The notes beneath the pieces were generated by a model. That model worked only from the letters and a program-made list of their open reading frames with translations, did not search any database and was not told the DNA's origin. This document shows, piece by piece, positions 23,061-35,412 of a stretch of 64,000 nucleotides of DNA; position 1 is the first letter of the stretch; each line of letters starts with the position of its first letter. Origin of the DNA: Marsupella aquatica (Eukaryota > Marchantiophyta); the NCBI GenBank assembly GCA_973895155.1, contig OZ316892.1:8308001-8372000 (forward strand). The letters run 5' to 3'. Made by a program: the position numbers and the translations under genes.

Positions 23061-24195
23061 CGTCCACCGCCTTATTCTTCTTCTTCGGCTATTTACAGCA
23101 GTCATCTGATCGGGCATCAAAGATGTTTCAATTCGTATACATTTGACCGATTTGAAATGAGATATGTTTCCTTCGCCAAAATTAAACAGAACAATTATTA
23201 AATTTGGATTCGGAGGCACGGATTCACATAAAATTTTGTCATGTTCACGCACGAAAGAAACTGGTGGGGAATCCACGGCAACAATTTGTATGTAAATCTC
23301 AGGTAGGCTGACAGCAGGGACCCTAATCAGTTTGGGCGTCGAATTTAACCGCGCAGGCTTTGTCGATCAGCCAGTCATACCAAGACTGATCGCCAGTCAT
23401 ACCGAGACTACGTCTGATGCAGTCCCTTCATTCGAGTACAGTCGATTTTGAGCTTGGCTAACGGTAGAGCAGACCATGAGCAGGCCATAAGGACTACAGT
23501 AGCAGTCTTTTTAGAGGAGAGGCCCTCTGCAAGTCTGCAAGTCTGCATGCTTTTGCGTGCAGTTGTCCGTCGGTGCCCCTGGCATGCTCCTATTGGGAAA
23601 CCGAAATTGCGATCGCGTCAAAAACGCGAACACGGAACTGAGAAAGTAAACTGAAATGATCAAGGGCCAAGTGGATCCGACGGGTGAACGTATTCGCTGC
23701 TGTGTTTGATTGAGTGAATAATTAATGATGAAGTGAAGCCATAGGGACCAGAAAGTGTGCCTATTTGACTCTTTATTTAAGAGACGAGTTACTTACAGGA
23801 CATGCACGAGCAACCAAGCTGCTCCCCAGCAAGAATAGTAGAGGGCAGCGGGGTTTATAATCCGGCAGCCTCGCGGGTAAGAGAGGTGATGGACCGATAA
23901 AATTATGATCGTCATGAGGAAGGAGCGACTCCAAAAGGTCTCTCCACTGCATATGGCTGCCGGAGATTCACAAATCTTGTATCGTACGTAACTGCAGCCA
24001 TTGTGTCAAAGCCATTATTAGTATTACACGGTGTAATAGAATGGGCAGTACATCCAAAGGAATATAACTCTGAGTATTTTGGCACTACTACCCTTGGTCT
24101 CTTTCACTTTTGTAGTAAAACTTATCGTCGCGGGGACCGTTGGAAACTAAAAAGATCCATAAAATCTACAGTAGGCGTCAACAAAAGTCGCTCCG
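23061..24195. other. No gene seen
   Basis: Only short open frames without recognisable content; a short doublet 'cgccagtcatacc' occurs near 23370-23400. Confidence 0.4.
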
Positions 24196-24199
24196 GAAA

Positions 24200-24575
24200 T
24201 GTCTCTTTGGTGTCTCACTGTAGCGGCAGCCAGCCAAGGCTCGTGGCGCCGCGCTTACGTGGTGCACCATGCCGAACGGTTGATGAGCTTTCTACAGGTA
24301 CGAGGTACGTCCCGGCCCGTCCTCTCCCCTAAGAAACGATAATATTATAATCGAACTGATGGGGTTGCACCAATGCACCATGGAACTCATCCTCTTGGGT
24401 GTCTCACTGTAGCTGCAGCCAGCCAAGGCAAGTCTTCAAAATTGATCACTCCAGTTTCAGGTACGTGGCGCCGCGCTTACTTGGTGCACCATGCCGAACG
24501 GATGATGAGCTTTCTACAGGTCCGTCCTCGCCCCCAAGAAACGATCATATTATAATCGAACTGATGAGGCTGCAA
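24200..24575. repeat. ~195 bp tandem duplication
   Basis: Two copies of a unit beginning 'ggtgtctcactgtagc' (24208 and 24398) and ending 'attataatcgaactgatg' (to about 24360 and 24565). The second copy has a ~30 bp insertion. Confidence 0.8.
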
Positions 24576-24639
24576 CATGGAAGGCATTCGGCGGAAACAA
24601 TAAGCTGGGTAACACAACAAAGTACAAATTGGGCTCGGT

Positions 24640-25220
24640 ATTGCCGTGATGCTGCCAGCGTCGTCGTTCCCGGGTCGTCGTTAAGAACTCACTTTCGTCT
24701 ACCTGGGCTAGAATGCGTCGTTCATTCATTCATTTGTTGGATGTGAAACACTTCACAGCTTGGAATATCTCACTACTTTTTAGTGTGACGCTTTCTCTCC
24801 ACCTCCTGCATTGGCGCTATGCAGTTGGACGGCGCAGCGCTCAAGAGATCGTACAAGTAGCATATATTCGGGGCAGCGAGTCCGACTCCATCGATACTAC
24901 TAGTGCTGTACTGGACCAGCCTTTGTGGGTGCAAGGATCCCACGGACAAGCTAGGTGTTTTGCCAGTTTTTGTGGTTGCATCCAATCGCCTAGGCAAATT
25001 GAGTAGTGGGATTTGACGATGAATGGGCAACACAAAAAAGACTTGTGCAGGACAGTACTCGACTCCCTATGGCTGCAAATTATATCACGTCCGAGCTCAA
25101 GTGCTTATGGGCCAGTCTCCCGCGACACCATCTGATTATCGTCAAGTGCAGACCCATTCCTGATTTTCAGGAAAAGCTCGGGCTGCCCTCACTTTGTGCA
25201 AATCTTCCCTATAAGAAATA
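24640..25220. repeat. Duplicated block X, copy 2
   Basis: Aligns in the same orientation with parts of 6820-7400. Shared stretches include 'actcactttcg', 'cgcctaggcaaa' and the 'gcttatgggcc' to 'gtgcagaccc' run. No conserved reading frame. Confidence 0.5.
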
Positions 25221-25785
25221 AAATTATGTTTCGGTTCCTTGAACATCAAGACGTCCTGAGAAACTCCACAAGCGGGACAGTAGTTCGAGCAGTATCGATT
25301 ATAGGAAGACATCATGACAGAGAAGAGCAGAATTCCGTCTCACAGATGACTAATTAGCCCAGACTCTGCCAAAACGGTACCTTACCATAGATGTGTGCGG
25401 AGAAAGATTGTTACATGTTTTTAAAACGACTGGCATGCACTTTTGAAACGCAACTTTTGAGAAAAACCGAACATATTTTGATATGAAAAAATATGATCAA
25501 AACCAAATTCTATTGCAGGAGTCTATAATCAATTCAAACTAGCCTGCATTTTAGTATTTTTATTAAAATTCTAAAAATTGATTACTTATTTAAGTTTACT
25601 TTTATTAGGAAGTGTTTTTAATCTTATCTGTAAAAAAACGAAAATCAATTTTTTCTACATGCCTCAAAAAATTGAAAATTGAAGAACCCAGTGTTTTCAA
25701 ATTTTATTCTTTTATGATAAGCAACCTTTTAATCTATAAAAAAATAAAAATATAGAGATGTGTGTGGCGTACCCAGACCTGACTC
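25221..25785. other. AT-rich region, no gene seen
   Basis: The sequence is very AT-rich from 25480 to 25760 and holds no open frame of note. Confidence 0.4.
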
Positions 25786-26470
25786 ACACTTGACCCAGAT
25801 ATATGAATTATTACTAAGCACCGGTTCCATGACAAAAGATCACAATAAAATAATGTTTATTGAGTTGAGTAAGCCTGGGTGAAGGTAGAGAACTTGCATC
25901 TCCATACATATAAAGCGAGTGAGTCAGGGTCCAGATTTCTAGAGTGACCCCACCAACTCCAAGATCCCACCAAAGGTTTTTAGAGTGAAACGTCTAGATA
26001 GTGACTAGAGTACCCCACCAAGACAGTGACTTTAGAACCACACCAACTCTAGGATCCCATCCAAGGTTTCTAGAGTGAAGCCTCTACACTAGAACCTCAG
26101 CAAAGTAAAATGTGCTTGGAACAAAGATATACATATACATGATCCTGGAACGAAGATATACATAGGCATGATCATGTACTATGTATGACATGAATGAGAT
26201 CATATGTATATGTAAAAAAAAAGGCATAGATGTGTACAGACATGAATGAAAGTATATGTGATATACATGATGGTATATTATGTATGACTTGACTAATATT
26301 TTATTATTTTATTCATATATAACAAATAAAAATCTCTTCTCTACTGACTTTCAAAAAATGGGTACTTGGGGCTAGTACCATCAAATAATGAAGCGAACTT
26401 AAACTCATTTTACTTGCAAGATTCATTTCGACTCGTGAATACAGTGTCAATTACACAAGTCAAGTTCATG
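25786..26470. repeat. Segment related to 10090-10640
   Basis: Shares 'catgacaaaagatcac', 'aagcctgggtgaa' and 'acaagtcaagttcatgttc' with the 10.1-10.6 kb block in the same order. It also carries its own doubled unit 'caccaactc.aggatccca' at 25946 and 26042. Confidence 0.55.
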
Positions 26471-26843
26471 TTCATAGAAAGACTACGAGGTGCCCTTTAG
26501 GAGACCTGCTCCCATAAAAGCTAACCTCGGAGGTCTATATGATCTTCAATCCATGAGAATTACAATCAAGACGTATTTCATAGACGACAGTTGCAGACAT
26601 TCCACTACGAAGGGAGAATTGGCACTAAGACACGAGGTCGATTGACATGAAGAGCTCCGCACTACATTGTCTCTGAGCTACCCAGTGAATCATTGTTATT
26701 GTACAAATGAAGAAAATTCCCGAAGAGGTACTCAAAAACCTCCGTTTGGAAATGAAACGCTGGGAAGATTCATTTTCTCCCTGCACGGTACGACATTCAT
26801 CGAGGTGACCAGATAGTATCATCAATCCTGCATGGAGACCTGG
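26471..26843. other. 3' flank of membrane-protein paralogue 2
   Basis: No gene. It probably includes the 3' UTR of the minus-strand gene that ends at 26844; no clear similarity to the 3' flanks of paralogues 1 and 3. Confidence 0.35.
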
Positions 26844-27867
26844 CTACTTGTTGAAGGCCAGCACCCTATTAAAAGAGACGATTGGACCCGTAGTCAATGC
26901 ATAGCCGGGGAGTCTCTTCCTCTCTAACACAGCTGTGTGCAAGTTTATCTTGACATCAAACTCCAGGCGCTGTAGCTGTAACCGGCGCTGTAACTCCGCA
27001 TGCGGGTGTAGCTCCCATTCAACCTCTGCCACAAAGGATTCCGGATGAAGGTGCATGCGATCCGGGAGAATCGCCAGCCTTGGCCTGGAACCCCATCTCG
27101 ACTTGTTCAACTTTAACTCCGTGCCATTCGTAGATCTGTTTACCGCCCAGATCAAAACCGCTGCATTGGTGTCCTCAATTCTCCGAGTAGGACCAAATCC
27201 AAATGCAGGGGCAGTGTGAGAAACGGTAGTGCCGAATTGGGGGGCGACAGAAGGGCTGGAGGAGAGCTGAAAGTTGTAGCCGGAGTTTCGTTGCAGCCCA
27301 AAAATCTCGGCAGTGCAGTACGGTTTCAACGTCATACTGTGGCAGTCGGCTTCATTGAAGAACTTGGGGCAAACTCCGATCGTGAATTGGTGAATGAAGG
27401 CCGTTTTGCGCTCCTGGTCACATGATCGATTCCATACGGAGCAATCTCGGGTGCAGCAGTTTTTAACACCAAAGTCCGCTTGGACAAGAGACAGTTTCGC
27501 TCTGATGCACCTCGCGTCCCTGTTTGACAACACATTGGACGATCCCTTCACGGAATTAGTTTCAGTTTCTTACAATTCGAAATACTCATCTTTCAGAATC
27601 GGACACTTAGATTGGTAGAGAAGATAGTCAAACCGAACAGAGAAATATCACGACGAAAATAGATCAAGCACCGTGTGCAGTCCAAGCTGAAAAAAAAGTC
27701 CCCGAAAGGCTCTCGCTTGGATCCCGCCATCTCGACAGCTTTCCCCCTGCAGATAACTTTTGACGCCCCTTCGCGCGTCCATCCGGTCGCAAGCAAGGGG
27801 ATCGAGTTCGACACTCGGTTCGACCCCAGTGCGATTGCAGATGGGAACTTCGCGCGCGGCAGATCTT
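26844..27867 (-). CDS. Membrane-protein family paralogue 2, first exon not found
   Basis: Two exons match the other paralogues: 27867-27672 (WTREGASKVIC...REPFGDFFFSLDCTR block) and 27519-26844 (Cys-rich start FGVKNCCTRDC and the C-terminal domain, ending AFNK). They join in the same phase (2) as in paralogues 1 and 3, with acceptor CAG|GGACG. The donor CG|GTGCTT is weak. This copy is clearly the most diverged of the three, roughly half identical by eye, but its cysteines and Trp residues are kept. I could not find an exon with the N-terminal hydrophobic segment within 1 kb upstream. Sequence there is instead related to the 11.2 kb block. The gene may be truncated, or it may use an unrelated or distant first exon. 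Confidence 0.5.
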
Positions 27868-27934
27868 CTGCGACAGGTCCACATGGCAATCCAGTAAAAC
27901 CAGAGAAAACGATGTCTACGAGCGACTTGTTCCA

Positions 27935-28860
27935 TATTCAAAATGTACATTTGCTATATCTGGAGTCGATGATCCAGTACATGTAGAGGAGATCTAATGT
28001 GTACCGAATCCACCATACTCAATCTGAACGAAAGTACGAATTGCCCAGCAGCTAGGAAGAACATAGGAGAGGCTGGTGAGACAACGTAAGTCGCCTTTAC
28101 TGACGAGAAGACTCTGTCGGTATCAAATGTCTTCAATCCTATGCTCTGCAGCACAGAGCCCGTTAGTAACATATAAGGAAAGACGATTAATTAGGAGAGC
28201 CGTCCGCCAGTGACAGTTGGGCACAGTGCCGCCACAAAGGTACCGCTCCAGGACACGGATAGTGGTTCAGCATGTCAGAGAACGGTCTACAAAACCGCAG
28301 AGGAGATCAAGAAGACAGACTAACACACAAAAACCAAATATGACCACAATTTGCCGACTACATTGTTGTATCAGGGTATTCACCTGCCACCTTATTGTCC
28401 AGGCGGAGAAGAACCGCAGAGTCCGTGGAACGGAAACACTGCGCCTCGTCTTCGACAGTATCCTCGCCGTCACCACCCAACACGTCACGCATGTTCCCCT
28501 GCATCATGCTATCGACTGAAGCTCACGAGCGTCTGGACGAGAGCAAAGCAACCACGGATTTAGTACTCCTGCAAACGCCGAAGAAGAAGCTAGGTGTGAG
28601 AGAACGGCTTGCACCGAAGAAGATTTAAGGCAGTTTTACAGGTTCCTGTCATATTAATTGGGTTTCTCGGTTTCGTCGACAGCAGTGGGTCGATGGGGGA
28701 CGCTTACGACCTTGCTCATCTGCAACTTTTTTGGGTCCCACCCATTTGTTCTGCTATTTCCCTTGCGCTCAAAGCCGAATATGAGGCAGGCAGCCAGGCA
28801 AGTGCATTCACTCGTACGAGTGACAGGGTGACACCTCTCCGGCGCCGGCCTGCCTTACGA
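27935..28860. repeat. Segments related to 10795-11370
   Basis: 27935-28140 aligns with 11180-11370 and 28680-28860 with 10770-10960, in exchanged order. Several short open frames exist; none is shared between the two copies. Confidence 0.6.
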
Positions 28861-28920
28861 GAGCAAAGTGTATTGTGTCTTTTCAATGCCAACCCGTGAG
28901 GTTTCGTGCTATGAAGACAT

Positions 28921-29055
28921 AGATACTTGATGGACCCCCAAAATGCAAAGTGTTACTTGATGTATACTTGATGGATCCATGAGTGATCCTGACAAAATGC
29001 AAAGTGTTACTTGATGTATACTTGATGGATCCATGAGTGATCCAGACCTTTGATG
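28921..29055. repeat. ~63 bp tandem repeat
   Basis: The unit 'caaaatgcaaagtgttactt' with 'gtatacttgatggatccatg' is present twice in near-perfect form (28938 and 28994). Confidence 0.85.
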
Positions 29056-29289
29056 GACCTCAAATCAATGTACCCCCAAAAGTTCATGGGGCAAATAAAA
29101 CATTTCAATTTAGAGGTCCATCAAATATATCTCTCTATTGTGAATCATACATAGAAATGTGGCTACATTGATTGAAAGAAAAAAGCTAAGATTATCACTG
29201 TATGCACGGGTGTCATATGTCATATTTTGATTTACGACACCCCTCTTCACATACCGTAACCTTAGTTTGAGAAGACATACACCCCTGCA

Positions 29290-29490
29290 TATTTTGATAT
29301 ACAACACCCCTCGTGTATGTCTTCTCAAAGCCTACAGTTAATTTTCTATTTGCGAAAGCCCTCGTGTATGTCTTCTCAAAGCCCACAGTTAATTTTCTAT
29401 TTGCGAAATCCCTCACAGAGTTAGTTTTCTATTTCGTAAACCCCGTCTTCTCAATGGCCACAGTTAGTTTTCTATTTGGTAAACCCTCGA
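29290..29490. repeat. ~53 bp tandem repeat, about 3-4 copies
   Basis: Units of 'gtatgtcttctcaaagcc' plus 'acagttaattttctatttgc' start at about 29312 and 29364. Degenerate copies follow to 29485. A homopolymer C run (29540-29557) and a 10 bp 'gggtccctgg' repeat (29643-29672) lie just downstream. Confidence 0.75.
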
Positions 29491-29727
29491 CTATTTTTTT
29501 TATTTGTTAATCCGCACAGTTCTCCTCCTTCGCCCCATCTCCCCCCCCCCCCCCCCCGCCACGCCTCCCCTGGCCATCCTTGTGCCACCGCCCAGCCCCC
29601 TACTACGCACACTCTCTCGTCCGCTGCCCGTCAGCAGCAGTATTGGGTCCCTGGGTCCCTGGGTCCCTCGACCCCTCTTTTGCCCGACTCACCTGGTTTG
29701 CCTGTGAGCAGCTGATCACCAGCCTAG

Positions 29728-29975
29728 TATTTAACCTAGTACTGATTCAGGCAATACTTGGTTCAGGCAACCGGCGGGCAGATATCTCCCTCATCCCACA
29801 AACAAATCAAATATAATTTTGTTACCCGATTAAGTGACGGCCAACATCGCTCACAAGCGTAGTTCAAAGTAGAAAAAAATGTTACAAATCATGCATGTGG
29901 AGCCGATGGCTTCATTCGACAGGCGTAGAAGTGGACTATCAAAAAATCTGTTACGACGGATGGCTGCGAGTAGGT
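29728..29975. repeat. Dispersed repeat, uninterrupted copy
   Basis: Begins with two 17 bp units ('cttggttcaggcaatac' type) and continues to 'agaagtggactatcaaaaa'. It matches 42063-42196 joined directly to 42745-42860, so it is the empty-site version of the locus interrupted at 42197-42719. Confidence 0.8.
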
Positions 29976-31007
29976 CGAACTACCTAGACAGAATTAGATT
30001 TCCCGCTCCCAAGGCTTTTGGGGAGCTAGGATGGTCGGAAGCTCCCTGGTTTTGGGAGTGAAACAATAATAGCCGCTGGGAACTCTAGGAGGAGTACCTT
30101 GGTTTTCTTAATTCACTTCGAAATAGGAGCACTATCAAATTTTTGCGGTCAAATCTATCTCACTATGTCAACGGGGAACCTGCTGTGGGTGTACGAGAGT
30201 TCATTCCGCTATCCTGGAAGAGACGAGACCGGACCGCGGAGTTTCTCTTCCACGATCGCTCAGTGAATGCGAGTTCCAATGCTCGATAGTTTTTCAGCCA
30301 GTTACTCAGTAAGTATTAGAAAGATGGGTCAATTCATTCCTCGTATTTTCATATCCCTTGTTTTGTGATTGAATTCATTTTCGACCTGACCACTGAAGAC
30401 TACACTGACAGAACCTGAATAGTTCAGGGCTTATTGAACGAGAGTCAGCACCAAACTAGTGATTCGGAAGCTCGTCGTATTTCAATCTGTAGTCTGCAGT
30501 CCGCTGAAAAGTCCTAGCCCTTGAATTTACCAAACCTGGGAATGTTCTATAAAAAGTGGAGCAGATATATCTCGAGCTACATTGGTTGATGGCACTAAAA
30601 TCAGGCTCAAAGTAGAAGAGTAACTCAATTCAGGCTCACCAGAGCAATTTTTTATCTTGATTCGATTCGAGCTCCCTAGCTTTTGGTGAAGTTACCGTAC
30701 TCAGTTTCAATTTAAGCTTGCTAGCTTTAGACCAAAGCAACGTATTTCGCTTATTTCATTTGTACATTTTAATTCTATTCATCAATACATTTCGTTCAGT
30801 ACTGAGAGATTTCAGTTCAGCATCGAGACTTTTCAGATTAGCATGGAGACTAGTTTTGGATCGAGACATTTCACGTACTTAATTGTTTCGTCCAATTAGT
30901 ATTCCCTTCGGACCATTCTAGCACTTTGAACTTAGTTTGACTCGGCTGGATCATGGTTTGAAATTAGGTTCAAACCAAGCAAAACACATTGGACACATGA
31001 TGATCCT
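29976..31007. other. No gene seen
   Basis: Short open frames only. A few short direct repeats ('gctccctagcttttgg' / 'agctccctggttttgg') are present. Confidence 0.4.
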
Positions 31008-31385
31008 AGAACCTAGAGGTCCCAGGATCAATACCGGCTCCACACATAAGGGGTGTGAAGGGTGGATCAATACTGGCTCCACACATAAGGGGTGTGAAGG
31101 GTATGTGTGTGTGGGTGTAGTGGTGGGAATATGTGAAGGGTATGTGTGTGTGGGTGGAATGTAGTGGTGGAAGTATTGATTATCTCCTTAGCCTTGGTTG
31201 CCCACTTTGGGTTATGGTTTAATCCTCTCTCCCTCCTGGTCTAGGTCCTGCCAGATCCCTGGGTATTGTCCCCTTGTGGTTGCCCTACATAGAAATGCAT
31301 GTTCCAAAGTAAGATGTCTATCCTCTCTTATGTGGGTCTACTTTCTGTTTTCAAGGCAAAAAAAAACCCTGCTAACCCTCTATTA
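31008..31385. repeat. Second copy of the 22660-23060 repeat family
   Basis: Starts 'gaggtcccaggatcaata' with a doubled ~37 bp unit 'ggctccacacataaggggtg', then doubled 'gggtatgtgtgtgtgggtg'. The rest follows the 22.7-22.9 kb copy to 'ttttcaaggcaaaaa'. Confidence 0.7.
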
Positions 31386-33090
31386 GGAAGAACTTGGTTT
31401 TACAAGTCAGTTTTCAAATGTTGCATTAAAAAAGTACTACCAGAGCATATTGTAGTTTTTGAATGCGGTCAATGAGAGTTACAAATGTCCATCCAGGCAT
31501 TTTGGCAAACCTAGAGGCCTGTCCGAGCTTCATTTTAAGTACTTATATTTTCAAGATGGACTACTATGCTTGTAAATTAGTAAGTTCTCGAAACCCTAAC
31601 CTTGGTACTAAGTGACATACAATCGCGAAACTCAACTACCTTAAATCTTAGTTTCGGCGTCGCTGACTCCGACGCCGAGCTCCCTTATGGTCCAAGCCCA
31701 GATAGGCCATCCGTGGATCGAGGACTTAGCGTGGGGGGACTTTTGGGCAACCGGGCGTGGCACTGGCAAAGGCAAGGTGCTAAGCTAGTGACACACACTA
31801 ATTAAGGACTTTGACTAGCTGAGGGCTAGTCGGGTCAAGGGGAAAAGGGCCGGGCTCAAGGTTGACCGTCCGGACCCCCGGACGGACTTTGAGTTATGAG
31901 GGCTTGAGTGAGACCTCCTCTTGGGCCCAAGGCCAATTAATTAATGGAGTTGACTCCATGGGCAACGGACGCTTGAAGTGTAAGTTATGGCCTGATCGTG
32001 TTTGGCTGATCGAGGGCCCCAGGCGATGATAGGATCTAAGGGCCTAGGCATGAGCACTAGGTCGACCTGATCACAATGAGCTACACCTAACTAGTCAGAA
32101 AGTTATGGGCGTTGCCAGTTGGTGGCGCGCCCAGACATGCAGGGTGGGGGGCCAAAATTTGGGGACCAAAGGCGGTCCGAGGTGGCAGATCCCCAGAAGC
32201 ATATATGAGGGGAGTGGTGTCTCCTTGGGGGCTAAGAGCGAGCCGAAGTCATGAGCCACGGCGGTCGCGACACTAAGGAAAAATGTCAAACAAAAACGGC
32301 GATAACTTCTCAATATTAAGTCCGTTGGAGGACTTCTTGGATGCGTTGGAAAGCTCTCTAGGAGGGCTACATCTTCTTGAGCTCAGATGGGTCTAGGGGC
32401 ACCATAGGTTCTCGGAGTTTGCGGGGGCTATCTTGCCCGCTTGTCAAATCCTGCCGAAACAGCAGCCAAGTCGCGTTCAATCTCTCAAGGGAGCTTGCGT
32501 TGGGGAGGCAAGGCCAAGTAGGCATGGAGGTTGAGTTCCAAGGGCACTTGGCCCCTAGACCGTTAGTTGGGCGAGAACCGGGAGTTGGTTGCTAGAGTCT
32601 GGGCCATTCTAGTCCCGGCGTGTTGGGACAAGCTTTAGGACAAGCGGCGCTATTTGGGCCATGAGCATGTCCTGGGGGCAAGGCGGTCAGTTGGTGATGG
32701 ATAGGTACGAGGGGGAACCCGGGCTGCGCCCAAGGAAGGAGCTGTTCTGGATGAATAGTGAGTGTCCGTTTTGGTTCTGGCTTATAGCATCGAGAGGACC
32801 TATCGCTGACTTACTTACCAAATGTCTGTTCAGCTTGAGTTAGGAGGCTAGACTTGGGAGATCTAGATCCTGAAGGGTTACTTACCGGGACGCTTGGTTG
32901 CTTATGTAGACTGTGAGGACCATTGAGTAACGGTTGTGTTGGAGAGCAAGTGCGGCTTTGTATGGGAGGGGCCGCTGGCGATGCAAGGGGCACAAGGTTG
33001 CTTGCTCAAGGTATTCCGTGGAGGTGCTCGGGCACTAGGGGCACTTAGGCGCGGGTACTAAGATTGGTGAGGGCGCTGGGTGGCAAGGTC
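31386..33090. other. No gene; possible remnant of a retroelement
   Basis: GC-richer than its surroundings (31650-33060) with no long frame. The stretch 'cgataacttctcaatattaagtccgttggagg...gcgttggaaagctctc' (about 32300-32355) resembles untranslated sequence common in plant LTR retrotransposons, but no LTRs, primer site or polyprotein are visible. Confidence 0.3.
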
Positions 33091-34049
33091 CTGGACCAAT
33101 GATACTCTTTATGCATTGTTAAGAGAACATTATTACTATCAAAGGTTGGTTGTTTGCTAAAATTTAGCTACACTTAATAAGTAGATAATAAAAGTTCTTT
33201 CATGCATATCTTGGGACCTTTTTAAGTGAGCATAACCCCACCCAAGCAGTCAAGATTAGTGCAAGTGTATGAAAGAACTCTTTATATCAGATTCTCATAA
33301 TTACAAAAGTCCTCACTAGGTTTGCACTTACCATTAATACTTCCCATGTTGTTAATCTATTTGCACTTACCATTAATACTTCCCATGTTGTTAATCTATT
33401 TGCACTTATCGATTAAATTATGTTCGATAACTGCAAGAAGATGGCTTACGGAGCACTTGCACTTACCGAGGTTTCACAGTTAAACTTGGAATCTTCGACC
33501 GGCACGACCATAGAGCCTCCACTTCTCAGTCAGCGAGAGGACCAACCCTCGCAGATGCGTGCTGAAGATTCAAAGGATTCTGTATCGCCATAGACCGCGC
33601 CTAAGGATTACGATTCTCGTTCTCCTCAGCACGAAGGAGAGACGACGAAGAGGAGCTCGAGCTCTTTGGCCACATCCCGTTGCGCTATCCTCTTGTCCTG
33701 ATCGGAGCTCAGACGTTAAAATTGCTGTTGTGAAGAAGACACTGCGGGAGAGATTCCTACCCTGTGAGTAGATATCGGTTTTTTTTTGCAAGGGTTGCGA
33801 CATGGCGCCACATGTTTACAATTTCTCGTATTCTCCGTGGACACCCACTGATTTTGTCAATGCTCGAGTAGGTTTAAGTAGCGCTGCGGCCCGAGTTCGT
33901 CTGCGTCTCTCGTGACATGCGGACTGATTTGATTGAATTAATTTTCCCTGGCAGAGAAACGAAATTGATTTGTAATTGCTCTTGTGAATAAATTGCGCGA
34001 GCGATTCCCTACGCTGTGAGTTCAGTCGAACTGTTTTCTCCCGGTTGGT

Positions 34050-34711
34050 CCCGGTCTAATCTGACGGGCAAGTTGACATCTGACGAGCAAGTTGACATCT
34101 GACGAGCAAGTTGACGGCTTGCCGGGCACGTCAAACTGTCAAATGACGACTTGAAAACGACCAATTTAACAGATATTCCACAATATTCTCCCGAACTCAC
34201 CCGGACTCCCCCGGACCCTTCCCGGACTCCTCCCGAACTCACCCGAACCCTTCCCGGACTCCCCCAGGCCCGAACCCGGACTCCCCCGGACCCCAGTTCG
34301 GGGTGGCAGCCAGCCGGGGCCGGGTCTGGGGTCGGGGCTGGGGGAAGGAGGGTGGGGTTTAGAGTCCCGGACTCCCCCGGACCCTTCCCGAACTCCCCCG
34401 AACTCCCCCGACCCTCCCCCGAAACTCCCCCGACCCTCCCCCGAACTCCCCCGACCTACCCTGAACTCCCGGTCCCCCGAACCTCGCCCGAACTCCCCCG
34501 AACCCGGCCCAGACTCCCCCTCACCCGAACTCCCCCTCGCCCAAACTCCCCCGAACTCCCCCGACCTCCCCCGACCTCCCCCAAACCTCGCCCGAACCCG
34601 GCCCGAATGTCTCCCGAACTTGTCCCGGCCCGGACTGCTCCCGAACCCGGGTGCCGGGTTGCCGATTTGCCGATGATTTTCGGCCAGTTTGACGGGCAAG
34701 GTCAAACCTGG
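34050..34711. mobile_element. Non-autonomous hAT-like insertion filled with C-rich minisatellite
   Basis: It is flanked by an 8 bp direct duplication 'cggttggt' (34042-34049 and 34712-34719). The paralogous site at 44190 has a single 'gttggt' and no insert. The ends are imperfect inverted repeats: 'cccggtctaatctgac' at the left and, on the minus strand, 'ccaggtttgaccttgc' at the right. An 8 bp duplication and C(C/A)xGG-type termini fit the hAT superfamily. No transposase frame is present. Confidence 0.65.
34140..34665 (+). repeat. C-rich minisatellite (CCCGAACTCCC-like units)
   Basis: Dozens of irregular ~10-17 bp units of 'cccgaactccc', 'cccggactccc' and 'ccccgaccctc'. The minus strand is correspondingly G-rich with many GGG runs and could form G-quadruplexes. 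Long Pro/Thr- or Gly-rich frames on both strands are by-products of the repeat. Confidence 0.85.
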
Positions 34712-34898
34712 CGGTTGGTTGAGAAGTGGCTTGCTTTTATGAGGAGTTATTTTCACGCTTTATTATTTTGTGTAGTGCTGCGCCAGTTCTTCTGCCTCTC
34801 TCGTGATATGCGAAATGATTTGATTCAATCAGCTTACCATATTTTTTGCTGATCGGTGATAAATCCATGGGCTGTAATTCAAAAATATTTTGAAGGTG

Positions 34899-35412
34899 CT
34901 ATATGGTGAATGCACATTTCAGATTTTGTCTTATTCATATTTTTGTGTCATATATTTTCATTTCAATCTACCTTATCAAGGGGTAGTCTTTGTATTCTAA
35001 ACATTTTTAATTAATTTTTAGATCCCTTTAGTTTTAGGTATTCTAGAGTGTTTTGAACTTATTTTGGGAGCCCCCTTTATGTGTTTTCTTAGAGATGAAA
35101 CCAAAGGCTCCACCACCACGAGTGAGAGAAGTGATGTTCAAAAACATGAATGCATAGCCTCTTGAGTTCTCTTCATGTTTTTCTTTCCTAGGTTTATGGT
35201 TTTTATTGAAAGGAGTGTCATTCATAAGGCACCCTGAGTTAAGTGCACACATTGTAGCATTGTTTGACTATACCTTTTCTTGGTCAGTGTGCTTTTCTTG
35301 GCAGACATTTTACTTATATAACAGCACTTCTATACTCTCATATTTTATTTACTTTCAGATCATTACAAGACAAAAAAATAAAGCATGTTCTAGGATGAGT
35401 ATGCTATATGAG
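34899..35412 (+). mobile_element. ~515 bp dispersed element, inverted relative to the copy at 42197-42719
   Basis: From 'gctatatggtgaatgcac' to 'agtatgctatatgagc' it matches the reverse complement of 42197-42719. It is absent from the paralogous position in segmental duplicate B (near 44400). It has no coding capacity. Confidence 0.75.

Noticed and set aside
27954-28172. Candidate first exon of membrane-protein paralogue 2
   Set aside because: Weakly hydrophobic but unlike the conserved first exon, and the DNA is shared with the non-coding block at 11.2 kb.
34151-34852. Long Pro/Thr-rich frame (+) and Gly/Ser-rich frame (-) resembling cell-wall proteins
   Set aside because: They are translations of a C-rich minisatellite inside a transposable element; both strands are open for the same reason.
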